A stretch of DNA of 64,000 nucleotides from an uncultured Winogradskyella sp. (GTDB lineage Bacteria; Bacteroidota; Bacteroidia; Flavobacteriales; Flavobacteriaceae). The DNA is taken from contig CAJXLB010000009.1 of assembly GCA_913055905.1 (NCBI GenBank), positions 25,840 to 89,839 of the forward strand, given 5' to 3'. The stretch's first letter is position 1, and each line of letters opens with the position of its first letter. Positions 9,211-18,251 of this stretch are shown here, one piece after another. Both the position numbers and the translations under genes were made by a program. Under the pieces are notes generated by a model, which ran no database searches, had not been told where the DNA came from, and saw only the letters and a list, made by a program, of their open reading frames with translations.

Positions 9211-9774
9211 GTGAAAGTTATTCAACTTCATAAAAACGAAACAAAACTCATTCAAAGAGCGGTTAAGCAGAATAGAGAAGCGCAACATCTCCTCTATGAA
9301 ATTTATGCTCCTAAAATGCTAAGCGTTTGTAGATATTACATCAATGATGTACACGTCGCAGAGGAGGTAATGCTCAATGGTTTTTTCAAGGTGTTCAAAC
9401 GCATAAAAAGTTTTAAGAATGAAGGGAGTTTTGAAGGTTGGATAAGGCGAATAATGGTAAGGGAAGCAATTTCCTATTTAAGAAAAAAGAAGACCATTGA
9501 GTTCAGTACTGATACAGAACACTTCGAAGAGAATTATTCCTATACCATTGAAAGTAATTTAGCGGTAGCCGAATTACAACAGGTCATAGATAGTCTTCCA
9601 GAAGGGTACAAAATGGTTTTTGTAATGTATGCCATCGAAGGCTACAAACATCATGAAATCGCAGAAATATTGCAGATTTCTGAAGGGACATCCAAATCGC
9701 AGTTGTTCAAGGCAAGGCAGATGCTCCAGAAAAAAATTAAACAGTTAAATAGCAGTAGTTATGGCACCAATTAA
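9211..9774 (+). CDS. RNA polymerase ECF-type sigma factor
   Basis: This 187-residue sigma factor has region 2 (LYEIYAPKMLSVCRYYINDV, then FKVFKRIKSFKNEGSFEGWI) and region 4 (EGYKMVFVMYAIEGYKHHEI followed by a helix-turn-helix, ISEGTSKSQLFKARQ). The start is GTG at 9211, giving the familiar MKVIQLHK N-terminus. Its last 14 bases overlap a small membrane protein that is probably its anti-sigma factor, and an outer-membrane-type protein follows. The three form one likely envelope-sensing unit. Confidence 0.92.
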   Translation: MKVIQLHKNETKLIQRAVKQNREAQHLLYEIYAPKMLSVCRYYINDVHVAEEVMLNGFFKVFKRIKSFKNEGSFEGWIRRIMVREAISYLRKKKTIEFSTDTEHFEENYSYTIESNLAVAELQQVIDSLPEGYKMVFVMYAIEGYKHHEIAEILQISEGTSKSQLFKARQMLQKKIKQLNSSSYGTN

Positions 9775-10549
9775 ATTTGAAGATAAAATTAAGGAAACAT
9801 TAGAGCAGCGCACCATAGAGCCATCTGCTAACAGTTGGTCTAAGTTATCCGAACGATTAGACAAGGATGCCTCATCAAAGAACCCAAGATTGTTTTGGTG
9901 GTTGGGAATTGCCGCAGGTACAATTATACTGCTGGCTATTGCGATTCAATTTTTTGGAAGCAATACTACAAAAGAGGTGATGCCTCAAATGGTAGAAGGA
10001 CAAAAAGTCAAGGAAAAGATAGACGAAACAAATACAATAACTCCTACTCCAATAGAACAACAAGAACTGGTTGAAGCATCAGCTGTTAGTGAATTGCCTG
10101 AAGAAAAGAAGCATGGTCAAAGTCGTGAAACAAGACCATTAAAAAAGAAGAACAAAACAACGTCTTTAGGCAATACAAAAGTAGCTTCCTTGGACCAACC
10201 TTTAAAAGGAAAGCAGCAGAATCCGAAAGAAGACACTAAGGAAAATAAAGGTCTTATTAAAGAGCAATCAATATTAGAAGAGACTGCAGTTGCTGAGGTT
10301 TTAAAGGATGTTAATGAAACAACTAAGGAAAACAATCTTGAGAAAGAAGTAGATTCACTTTTAAAATTAGCCAGTAAGGAGTTGTTTAAAAATAAACTAA
10401 AGGACGAAAGCACCAAAACAGTTGATGCCAAGGCTTTATTGGAAAGTGTGCAGGAAGACATGGGCCAATCCTTTAGAACAAGAGTTTTTGAAGCGCTCAA
10501 GGATAGTTATGTCACTGTACGAACAGCCGTGGCAGAACGCAATAATTAA
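9761..10549 (+). CDS. Single-pass membrane protein, probable anti-sigma factor
   Basis: This 262-residue protein overlaps the sigma-factor gene by 14 bp in another frame. Residues 1-45 are a short cytoplasmic region (EDKIKETLEQRTIEPSANSW), followed by one membrane helix at about residues 47-67 (WLGIAAGTIILLAIAIQFFG). The rest is a long, low-complexity, Lys/Glu-rich periplasmic region. That layout and the gene order fit an anti-sigma partner, but no classical anti-sigma domain is recognisable, so the role is inferred from context. Confidence 0.65.
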   Translation: MAPIKFEDKIKETLEQRTIEPSANSWSKLSERLDKDASSKNPRLFWWLGIAAGTIILLAIAIQFFGSNTTKEVMPQMVEGQKVKEKIDETNTITPTPIEQQELVEASAVSELPEEKKHGQSRETRPLKKKNKTTSLGNTKVASLDQPLKGKQQNPKEDTKENKGLIKEQSILEETAVAEVLKDVNETTKENNLEKEVDSLLKLASKELFKNKLKDESTKTVDAKALLESVQEDMGQSFRTRVFEALKDSYVTVRTAVAERNN

Positions 10550-10596
10550 TAATCAAAATCAAAGAAGTTTAATAAATCATCAAAAAACGAACAGTT

Positions 10597-11730
10597 ATGA
10601 CTACAATTACACGATTACTCATTCCACTTGCATTGACATTCATGTTTACTGTTGTTAATGGGCAGACTAAAGAAGTAGATTCTGTAAAAACTGACACTTC
10701 CGAAGTTGTTAAACAGCGCAATGCTTACAAAGAAGAGCAAATTGAAAGATTAAAAGCGCAGAAAAAGCAGGTTGAAGAACAAGAGCGTGAGTATCTTAAA
10801 CAAGATATAGAGCGCATCAACAAAAGATTGGATGCCGGTGTCATTTCTGCGGCCGAGGCTGAGAAGCTAAAAGGGGCTGCGGCTCAATTACGGGCAGAGA
10901 ACATTGCAGATAAGTTGTTGATAATAGACAAACAAATTGCACTATGGCAGCGAACAGATAAACCATATCAGGTGGATATGCCAGATTTAGATGATGGAGG
11001 TACTTATATTAGAATTGGAGGTGACGAGGAAACCAGCGAGGCATTTATCTATATTGGCGAGAGAAAATACGATAAGCCGAAAAAATACGATAGACGAACA
11101 ACCGAAGATGTGGTGTTTGCCTTTGGCTATAACAATGCTATTATAGATGGGCAGAGTTTAGGGGATTCTCCTTATGAGTCTAGTGTGTTTGGATTTGTGG
11201 AGCTAGGTTACGCATGGAAAACACGTATTTTTAATAACACCAATTTTTGGAGAGTTAAATACGGGTTTTCCTTTCAATGGAATAAGCTTAGAATGGAAGA
11301 CAACAACTATTTGGTCAATAACAATGATAATATTGAATTGCAACAATTTCCTATTGATGTAGATAAAGTGAAATTCAGAACAACGAATTTGGTCGTCCCA
11401 GTACATCTTGAGTTTGGGCCATCAAAGAAAATAGAGCGAGATACCTATTACAGATATTCAACACGAAATCAATTAAAGTTTGGTGTTGGTGGCTATGCAG
11501 GTTTAAATATTGGCAGTATGCAAAAATTGAAATATGAAGTAGACAACAACAGAATCGAAGAAAAACAGCGTGGTGGATTTGAGGTAAGTCCGTTTGTTTA
11601 TGGCCTTAGTGGCTATGTTGCTTGGGGCGGCATTGGTATCTACGCCAAGTATGATTTAAATCCCATATTTAAGAATCAGGCAGTAGACCAAAACAACTTT
11701 TCCGTTGGCTTGCGCTTCGATATGGATTAA
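10597..11730 (+). CDS. Secreted coiled-coil/outer-membrane beta-barrel protein
   Basis: This 377-residue protein has a signal peptide (ending VVNGQ at about residue 24), then a charged coiled-coil segment at about residues 40-115 (EEQIERLKAQKKQVEEQERE), then a region rich in alternating strands that ends in FSVGLRFDMD, a typical outer-membrane-barrel terminus. It follows the sigma/anti-sigma pair by 47 nt and may be a target or a sensor for that system. No specific family was recognised. A strong terminator follows. Confidence 0.7.
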   Translation: MTTITRLLIPLALTFMFTVVNGQTKEVDSVKTDTSEVVKQRNAYKEEQIERLKAQKKQVEEQEREYLKQDIERINKRLDAGVISAAEAEKLKGAAAQLRAENIADKLLIIDKQIALWQRTDKPYQVDMPDLDDGGTYIRIGGDEETSEAFIYIGERKYDKPKKYDRRTTEDVVFAFGYNNAIIDGQSLGDSPYESSVFGFVELGYAWKTRIFNNTNFWRVKYGFSFQWNKLRMEDNNYLVNNNDNIELQQFPIDVDKVKFRTTNLVVPVHLEFGPSKKIERDTYYRYSTRNQLKFGVGGYAGLNIGSMQKLKYEVDNNRIEEKQRGGFEVSPFVYGLSGYVAWGGIGIYAKYDLNPIFKNQAVDQNNFSVGLRFDMD

Positions 11731-11757
11731 ATGAAATTAATCTAAGAGTATAAGAAA

Positions 11758-11792
11758 AGGTCTAAAGGCATAAGTCTTTAGACCTATTTTTT
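11758..11792. terminator. Terminator between the barrel protein and the amidohydrolase
   Basis: The inverted repeat AGGTCTAAAG/CTTTAGACCT with an eight-base loop is followed by a T-rich tract on the plus strand. It ends inside the last codons of the convergent amidohydrolase gene. Confidence 0.85.
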
Positions 11793-13496
11793 ATATATAG
11801 ACTTTCCTTCCTTTATGGTTTCAACTACTGTGATCTCCTTTATGGCATCAGGCTCCACTTTGAGTGGATTGGCGTCTAAAATGACTAAATCTGCCAATTT
11901 ACCTTCCTCTAGAGTACCTTTTTTGTCCTCTTCAAAATGCTGGTATGCGCTCCAATCCGTTATGGCTTTTAGAGCTTCATAAGGTGTTAAACGCTCTTCG
12001 GCTCCGATAATTTCCCCGGAACGGGATGTACGTGTAACTGCCGTCCAAACCACGCGCATCAGATTAGGAAGTGCCACAGGAGCATCAGTATGAATGGTAA
12101 TATTCAAGCCTTTATTAAGTGCTGTTTTTACTGGGCTGATTTTGTTGCCTAACGAATCACCTATGATTTGTTTGTGCCAATCGCCCCAATAAAATGTGTG
12201 CAAGGGGAATAAAGAGGCAACCACATTAAGCTCCTTAAAACTGTCTAATTGATCTTCCCTTATATATTGCCCATGGATTAGTACATTGCGCCTATCGTTG
12301 TTGCCATATTTCTCGGCCATGATTTTCTGAGTTCTTATCATCTGGTCCATAGCGGCATCACCATTGGCATGGGTTAATATTTGCCAATTATTTTTAAACC
12401 CTTTTTTGTAGATAGCGAGAAGATCATCATCATTAGGGATAGCTGGGTAACCACTGTAATCAGCAGCTGCTCCGTCAGGTGGTAATAAATACGGTTGTGT
12501 TCGCCATGCTGTTCTTCCTTGAGGCGAGCCATCCAAGGTCACCTTCATGCCTCCAATGCGGTATCTATTGTTATAGTTTTTTGAATTCCACTTGGAATCC
12601 ATGTATTTGTCAAGGAACATATAATCGATATAACTAACCACATCGATTTCTATAAGACTGCTATCTGCCAATTTTGCCAAAAACTCATGGTTTTGCATGG
12701 TCCGGCCATCTTGGACAGTAGTGTATCCGTAAGATTTAGCCATGTCTTGTCCAGCCAAGAAAAATTTGAGATTAGCTTCTTCTGTTTTGGGCATAAGAGC
12801 ATCCATCATATATGGAATAGCTGCTAACTCTTCCAATACGCCGTTAGGTTCGTTAGAATTAGGTTCTCTTCGGATGATACCACCTTCTGGGTCTTTACTA
12901 TTGGCATCAAGACCTAGTTTCTCCAATCCCTTTGAGTTGACCACCGCAAAATGACCAGAAATATGAATAATCATTATGGGATGTTCCGTACTTACCTTAT
13001 CTAAATCGTGTTTCGTTGGAAATCGTTTTTCTTCAAGAACGGAATCATCAAATCCTGTTCCCCAAATCCAACCTGTGTAGGCCCTATTTTCAGGTGTGTT
13101 CCATTCCTTTAAAATTTCAATCAAGGAATCCATGTTGTTTGCCTTTCCGTCTGGTGAGGGCAAAAGTAGAGCTCCTATGGCCTGCGAGGAGAAATTGGAA
13201 AAATGGGCGTGACCATCAATAAAACCAGGGACCAAGGTTTTACCTTTTAAATCAATCATTTTATGTCCTGGGCCAGCAACGTTCATTGCTTTAGAGCTTT
13301 CGCCAACAAAACTTATTTTACCATCTTTAACCACGAGAGCTTCCACGTATTCTGGAGCATCTCCTTTCATGGTTAAAATATCGCCACCATAATAAACGGT
13401 AGCGTTGTTGTTTTTGTCTTGCGACGTTTCGCTGTTGTCGTTTTTACACGAGACGAAAAAGACCAATAGAAAACTTAACAGTATAATGCGTTTCAT
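11784..13496 (-). CDS. Amidohydrolase-family lipoprotein (YtcJ-like)
   Basis: This 570-residue protein starts with a lipoprotein signal (LLVFFVSC, acylated Cys near residue 17). The metal-dependent hydrolase fold is shown by VPGFIDGHAHFSN (HxH), the central THANGDAAMDQ, THANG/HGQYI and HTDAPV segments, and a C-terminal small domain (GTLEEGKLADLVILDANP). The arrangement fits the YtcJ-like group of amidohydrolases, which act on amide or ester bonds of unknown small substrates. The lipobox suggests it works outside the inner membrane. It is transcribed alone. Confidence 0.88.
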   Translation of the reverse strand: MKRIILLSFLLVFFVSCKNDNSETSQDKNNNATVYYGGDILTMKGDAPEYVEALVVKDGKISFVGESSKAMNVAGPGHKMIDLKGKTLVPGFIDGHAHFSNFSSQAIGALLLPSPDGKANNMDSLIEILKEWNTPENRAYTGWIWGTGFDDSVLEEKRFPTKHDLDKVSTEHPIMIIHISGHFAVVNSKGLEKLGLDANSKDPEGGIIRREPNSNEPNGVLEELAAIPYMMDALMPKTEEANLKFFLAGQDMAKSYGYTTVQDGRTMQNHEFLAKLADSSLIEIDVVSYIDYMFLDKYMDSKWNSKNYNNRYRIGGMKVTLDGSPQGRTAWRTQPYLLPPDGAAADYSGYPAIPNDDDLLAIYKKGFKNNWQILTHANGDAAMDQMIRTQKIMAEKYGNNDRRNVLIHGQYIREDQLDSFKELNVVASLFPLHTFYWGDWHKQIIGDSLGNKISPVKTALNKGLNITIHTDAPVALPNLMRVVWTAVTRTSRSGEIIGAEERLTPYEALKAITDWSAYQHFEEDKKGTLEEGKLADLVILDANPLKVEPDAIKEITVVETIKEGKSIYKK

Positions 13497-13668
13497 TGTG
13501 AAGGATTGTTAGTTGCATTAAAGATATTAATTATACTTAAATTAAACTAGTTTTGTTCACCGTTAAAATACTGATTGCTACACTTCTAAAATAAAGTATA
13601 AACGGACCTCGCAGCTTATTATATAGTTTTATAACTTTACACGGTTTATCGGAAAATGTAATTAGGAT

Positions 13669-15636
13669 TTGATTTCGCAAAATACCATATCGCAAGTATT
13701 TGAAACCGCTAGAGTAGAGGAGGTTATTGGCGATTTTGTGCAATTAAAACGGGCCGGAAGTAATTTTAAAGGTCTTAGTCCATTTAGCGATGAGCGCACA
13801 CCTAGTTTCATGGTCTCTCCAGCAAAACAGATCTGGAAAGACTTTTCCTCAGGGAAAGGTGGCAATGCGGTTACTTTTCTCATGGAGCATGAACATTTTA
13901 CCTATCCCGAAGCTATTCGCTATCTAGCAAAAAAATACAATATAGAGATTGAAGAAACTGAACGCACCGATGAGGAAAAGGCGCAGGCTGATGCACGCGA
14001 AAGTCTCTATTTGGTATCTGAATACGCCAATACATATTTCCAGAAAATCTTACATACAACAGACCAAGGTAAGGCTATTGGTTTAAGCTATTTTAAAGAA
14101 CGCGGTTTTACAGAGGAAACAATTAAGAAATTTCAATTAGGATATTCGCTAGATCAATGGCAGGCATTTTCAGATGAGGCCTTGGGTAAAGGCTATAAAA
14201 TTGAATTTTTGGAAAAGACAGGTCTTACCATTGTTAAGGACGATAAACATTTCGACCGATTTAAAGGTAGGGTCATGTTTCCTATTCATAGTATGAGCGG
14301 TCGGGTTCTAGGTTTTGGCGGACGTATTTTAACCAATGATAAAAAGGCGGCAAAATATCTTAATTCGCCCGAAAGTGATATTTACCATAAAAGTAAGGTG
14401 CTGTACGGCTTATATTTTGCCAAACAAAGCATAGCGAAAGAAAATAACTGTTATTTGGTTGAAGGCTACACGGATGTTATTCAATTGTATCAAAAAGGAG
14501 TTAAAAATGTGGTTTCTTCTTCGGGTACGGCCTTAACACCCGAGCAGATTAGGCTTATAAACAGATTGACCAATAACATTACGGTTTTGTTTGATGGCGA
14601 TGCAGCTGGTTTGCGTGCCTCTCTCCGAGGAATAGACTTGATTTTAGAACAAGGAATGAACGTTAGGGTATGTACTTTTCCAGAGGGAGAGGATCCAGAT
14701 AGCTTTGCGAGGTCTAACAGCCTTGCCGAACTTCAAGAGTATTTAAGCAGCCATTCTAAGGATTTTATTCAGTTTAAGGCTTCTGTTTTAGTTGAAGAAG
14801 CTAACAATGATCCCATTAAAAAGGCAGAAACCATTCGTGATATTGTTAATAGTATAGCCAAGATTCCAGATGCGATAAAACAAGAAGTTTACATCCAGGA
14901 GTGTGCCCAGATTATGGACATCAGTGAGAACGTTTTGTTTAGCACACTGGCACAAATCAATAAGAGGGAGTTTCAAGAAGCCAATAAAAAACACAAGCAA
15001 GAGCAAAAGGCTTTTGACGTTGTTAGGAATACCGAAACGACCAAGCCTAAGATTGATGTTCAATTTGAGCTTGAAAAGAAGATAATTGAAATTTTGATGC
15101 TCTATGGCGATCGCAAGGAAGTTTTCGAGGATTTAATTTTAAAGGAAGATGAGGTTTCCGGAGATCTAATTTTAGAACCCATAAAGCAAGAGGCAAAGGT
15201 GTACGAAAAAATTTACTTAGACTTACAGGAAGATGAAATGCAGTTTTCCAACGAATCTTTTAAAGCCTTGTACTATTCTATAATGGATCAACTTAATAGG
15301 GATGAAAATTTTTCTACAAAGGATTTCATTAACCAACTTGATCAAGACCTTGCCAATACAGTAACCAGTATCTTAATGGAAGATGAAAAGTACAATTTGC
15401 ACGATTGGCATCGTAACAACATTATTCCAAAAGAGAAAGGTGACACAATTGCACAATTGGTCAGCCAAACCATCCTCCACTTAAGAGGGCTATTAATCGA
15501 GAAAAAACTTAAAGACCTATCACAGGAAACCCTTAAAGAGGATTATGATTCAAAAGTCGTTTTGGAGGATAGCCAGTCCTACAATAATTTAAAAGTTCTA
15601 CTAGCCAGGAAGTTAGGCAGGGTCGTTAATTATTAA
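13669..15636 (+). CDS. dnaG: DNA primase lacking zinc-finger ligands
   Basis: This 655-residue primase synthesises RNA primers at the replication fork. The order is an N-terminal zinc-ribbon region (about 30-70), the catalytic TOPRIM core with NCYLVEGYTDVIQLYQKGV and VLFDGDAAGLRASL (about 260-330), and a C-terminal helicase-binding region. The CHC2 zinc-ribbon positions read S37, S40, D58 and S61 (GLSPFSDERTPSF, then KDFSSGKGG) instead of Cys/His, so zinc binding appears lost while the fold motif is otherwise conserved. The start is TTG at 13669, giving MISQNTISQVFETARVEEVI. It is preceded by a -7-like TAACTTTA at 13632-13639. Confidence 0.93.
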   Translation: MISQNTISQVFETARVEEVIGDFVQLKRAGSNFKGLSPFSDERTPSFMVSPAKQIWKDFSSGKGGNAVTFLMEHEHFTYPEAIRYLAKKYNIEIEETERTDEEKAQADARESLYLVSEYANTYFQKILHTTDQGKAIGLSYFKERGFTEETIKKFQLGYSLDQWQAFSDEALGKGYKIEFLEKTGLTIVKDDKHFDRFKGRVMFPIHSMSGRVLGFGGRILTNDKKAAKYLNSPESDIYHKSKVLYGLYFAKQSIAKENNCYLVEGYTDVIQLYQKGVKNVVSSSGTALTPEQIRLINRLTNNITVLFDGDAAGLRASLRGIDLILEQGMNVRVCTFPEGEDPDSFARSNSLAELQEYLSSHSKDFIQFKASVLVEEANNDPIKKAETIRDIVNSIAKIPDAIKQEVYIQECAQIMDISENVLFSTLAQINKREFQEANKKHKQEQKAFDVVRNTETTKPKIDVQFELEKKIIEILMLYGDRKEVFEDLILKEDEVSGDLILEPIKQEAKVYEKIYLDLQEDEMQFSNESFKALYYSIMDQLNRDENFSTKDFINQLDQDLANTVTSILMEDEKYNLHDWHRNNIIPKEKGDTIAQLVSQTILHLRGLLIEKKLKDLSQETLKEDYDSKVVLEDSQSYNNLKVLLARKLGRVVNY

Positions 15637-16262
15637 GTGAGATTGTGATGTTTGGCTTGATGAATTAAATCAACAATATTGGTTACGTTTAATTTTTTGA
15701 ATAAACGCGCTTTGTATGTGCTTACCGTCTTCTCGTTGATATCCAATTCTTCTGCAATTTCCTTGTTCTTTCGTCCTATGGAGAGCAATTTTAAGACTTC
15801 TACCTCTCTAGTGGACAACTTCTTAAACATGCGGCTTCTGCTTTTTCTGGTATCTTCGTAGCGCATGTGTTTATCCATTTTCTCACTGAGTGAAATCTCA
15901 CCTTTGCTAACGGTGCGCACTGCCTTTTCAATCGTATCCATACTTGCCGTCTTATTGAGATAACCTGATGCACCCGCTTTTAGAGTGCTAATTGCATATA
16001 TTTCTTCTGGTTGATGACTTAGTATTAAGACGTTAATATTTTTATTCTCCTTTTTAATAGCTCTTAGTGCTGTTATTCCGTTAAGTTCTGGAAGATCAAT
16101 TTCAGAAATAATAACATCAACAGGGTGGCGTCTTACAAATTCAAAAATTTCTATGCCACTTCTCAAACTGCCAACAACTTTAAAATCTGGTTTGTTATTA
16201 AAATAGAGTTCTAATCCTGTGCGGACCACGGGATGACTGTCAACGATTAAAATTTGTATCAT
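15633..16262 (-). CDS. NarL/FixJ-type response regulator with altered phospho-site
   Basis: This 209-residue protein has a receiver domain (about 1-120) and a LuxR-type helix-turn-helix (about 140-205, LSTREVEVLKLLSIGRKNKE). Where the phosphorylated Asp should be, residue 54, it has Glu (VIISEIDLPELNG), and the acidic pair near the N-terminus reads VDSHP with only one Asp. The conserved Lys (GYLNKTAS) remains. The receiver may therefore act without phosphorylation. No sensor kinase is adjacent. It converges on dnaG, with stops overlapping by 4 bp. Confidence 0.88.
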   Translation of the reverse strand: MIQILIVDSHPVVRTGLELYFNNKPDFKVVGSLRSGIEIFEFVRRHPVDVIISEIDLPELNGITALRAIKKENKNINVLILSHQPEEIYAISTLKAGASGYLNKTASMDTIEKAVRTVSKGEISLSEKMDKHMRYEDTRKSRSRMFKKLSTREVEVLKLLSIGRKNKEIAEELDINEKTVSTYKARLFKKLNVTNIVDLIHQAKHHNLT

Positions 16263-16416
16263 GATTTAGTGTGGTTAGGGTTAATACGTTAGTTAAATAA
16301 GGGTTAATATGTTAAATCAATAACAGTAGTAAAGCTAAGTGCCTACAGAAGATTCGTTAAACAAAAATAACGAAAAATCCAAAAGGATTAACGTAAAATT
16401 CAATAAAATGTAAGAA

Positions 16417-17205
16417 TTATTTTAAATTTTTGGGGATTTCGCAAATAGGGATAGGGATCATTTTGTGTTTGTTTGACGTGTTGTAGCGCATAAAGATTTC
16501 AAAAACTTCTTTTTCCCGACCTGTGAAGTCAGCACTGGTTTTTCCCTGTTCTTTCATGGCCATCGCCCATTCCAGTTCTGGGTAAGATGCACCTATTTGA
16601 TCTTCATCGGTGCGGTTATCGCCCCATAAACCATCTGTTGGTGGTGCCTCTAAAATATCCTTATTGATGTTAAGGAAAGCAGCTAATTCGTAAACTTCGG
16701 TTTTTAGTAAATCTGCAATAGGACTTAAATCAACACCGCCATCGCCGTATTTGGTGTAAAACCCTACACCAAAATCCTCTACTTTATTTCCGGTTCCGGC
16801 AACCAATAACTTTTCTAAGGCAGCGAAGTAATAAAGGGTTGTCATGCGAAGTCTGGCTCTTGTATTGGCCAAAGACATGTGTCGGCTTTCTTCGTCTTCA
16901 ACTGCAGGCAAAGCGTCTATTAGACTCGTAAAAACAGGCGTTAAATTTACCGAAGTCATTCTTACATTAGAATATTGATTCTTTAGCCAGTCTATGTGAT
17001 TGAGGGCTCTCGAAACTTGCTTTTCAGATTGGTGAATGGGCATTTCTAGACATAATACCTCTAAACCTGTTTTAGCGCAAAGCGTCGAGGTCAAAGCAGA
17101 ATCTATACCACCGGAAACTCCAACGACGAAACCATTAACCTTGGCATTCTCAGCATATTCCTTTAACCAATTAACAATGTGATTGACTACCTTTTCAGTC
17201 TGCAT
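16417..17205 (-). CDS. nadE: NH3-dependent NAD+ synthetase
   Basis: NadE amidates nicotinic acid adenine dinucleotide to NAD+, the last step of NAD synthesis. The 262-residue product has the P-loop-like VVGVSGGIDSALTS of N-type ATP pyrophosphatases, then LVAGTGNKVEDFGVGFYTKYGDGGVDLSPIADL, a hallmark of NadE, and PPTDGLWGDNRTDEDQIG. There is no N-terminal glutaminase domain, so free ammonia or a partner supplies nitrogen. The start at 17205 (MQTEKVV) is preferred to the in-frame ATG 54 nt upstream, which would add a non-conserved hydrophobic stretch. It is divergent from gldB. Confidence 0.94.
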   Translation of the reverse strand: MQTEKVVNHIVNWLKEYAENAKVNGFVVGVSGGIDSALTSTLCAKTGLEVLCLEMPIHQSEKQVSRALNHIDWLKNQYSNVRMTSVNLTPVFTSLIDALPAVEDEESRHMSLANTRARLRMTTLYYFAALEKLLVAGTGNKVEDFGVGFYTKYGDGGVDLSPIADLLKTEVYELAAFLNINKDILEAPPTDGLWGDNRTDEDQIGASYPELEWAMAMKEQGKTSADFTGREKEVFEIFMRYNTSNKHKMIPIPICEIPKNLK

Positions 17206-17232
17206 AATATGATATTTTAACACAAAGAAGTG

Positions 17233-17240
17233 TACCTTTG
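17233..17240 (+). promoter_or_regulatory. -7 box of the gldB-gldC operon
   Basis: TACCTTTG fits TAnnTTTG and lies 36 nt before the preferred gldB start. It makes an earlier in-frame TTG at 17238 unlikely as a start, since that codon is inside the box. Confidence 0.55.
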
Positions 17241-17276
17241 CACAACAAAAATAACGCAATACGGTTAGCTTTTAAA

Positions 17277-18251
17277 ATGTTTTGGAATATGCTTCGGGAA
17301 AACGGCTTGGTTTTTATTATAGTACTTCTTTTATGGTCCTGTAATACGGATAATAAACTTGAGGGAGATATCTCAAATGTGGCTATTGACCTTAAGGTTG
17401 AACGATTTGATATGGCTATGGAACAGGCCGAACCCAAGGATTTGCCACAGTTAAAATCGGCCTACCCATTTTTATTTTCCAAGAGCGTAAAGGATTCCGT
17501 TTGGATAAAAAAAATGGAAGATTCCCTTCAAGATGAGCTGTTGGGCGAAGTTGTAACAACTTTTAAGGAATTCAAAGCGGTTGAGCATGATATGAAGCGT
17601 TTGTTTCAGCATATAAAGTATTACGATAAAACATTTAAAGAGCCGCGCGTTATCACCTTAACAAATGATGTGGCCTACAGAGACAAAACAATTGTAACGG
17701 ACACCATTGTTTTGGTTGCCTTAGACAACTATTTAGGGCAGGATCATAAGTTTTATCAAAATATTCCCAGATATATTGCGGCCAATATGAAAGCGAGCAA
17801 TATTGTTCCCGATGTAGCTGAAGGTTTCGCAAGAAAATATGCCTACCAATCGCAGAGGCGAACTTTCCTTGATGAAATGATTTATCATGGTAAGCTTTTA
17901 TATTTTAAGGATGTCATGATTCCGTTTGTGCCAGACCACGAGAAAATAGGTTACTCAGAAGAACAGCTTAAATGGGCACAGGCTAATGAAAGTCCTATTT
18001 GGAGCTATTTTGTGGAGCGAGAATTGCTTTACAGCACAGATAGAAAATTGTCTAATAGATTCATCGCTGATGCACCATTCTCCAAATTTTATTTAGAACT
18101 TGATAATGAATCTCCTGGACGATTGGGGCAATACATAGGATGGCAAATTGTAAAAGCATATGCCTCAAAAACGGATGAGGATGTGCTATCTATACTTCAA
18201 AAAGATCCGGAAGAAATATTTAATAAATCAAAATTTAAACCAAGAAAATAA
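17277..18251 (+). CDS. gldB: Gliding motility lipoprotein GldB
   Basis: GldB is an envelope lipoprotein required for gliding in Flavobacterium. The product is about 324 residues from the ATG at 17277 (a second ATG at 17289 is also possible), with a lipobox LLLWSC. Family features are the AIDLKVERFDMAM start of the mature domain, the AYPFLF segment, and GRLGQYIGWQIVKAYASK near the C-terminus, which recalls the HExxH-like region of related DUF2268 proteins but without its metal ligands. It overlaps gldC by one base (TAATG), a conserved arrangement. Confidence 0.93.
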   Translation: MFWNMLRENGLVFIIVLLLWSCNTDNKLEGDISNVAIDLKVERFDMAMEQAEPKDLPQLKSAYPFLFSKSVKDSVWIKKMEDSLQDELLGEVVTTFKEFKAVEHDMKRLFQHIKYYDKTFKEPRVITLTNDVAYRDKTIVTDTIVLVALDNYLGQDHKFYQNIPRYIAANMKASNIVPDVAEGFARKYAYQSQRRTFLDEMIYHGKLLYFKDVMIPFVPDHEKIGYSEEQLKWAQANESPIWSYFVERELLYSTDRKLSNRFIADAPFSKFYLELDNESPGRLGQYIGWQIVKAYASKTDEDVLSILQKDPEEIFNKSKFKPRK

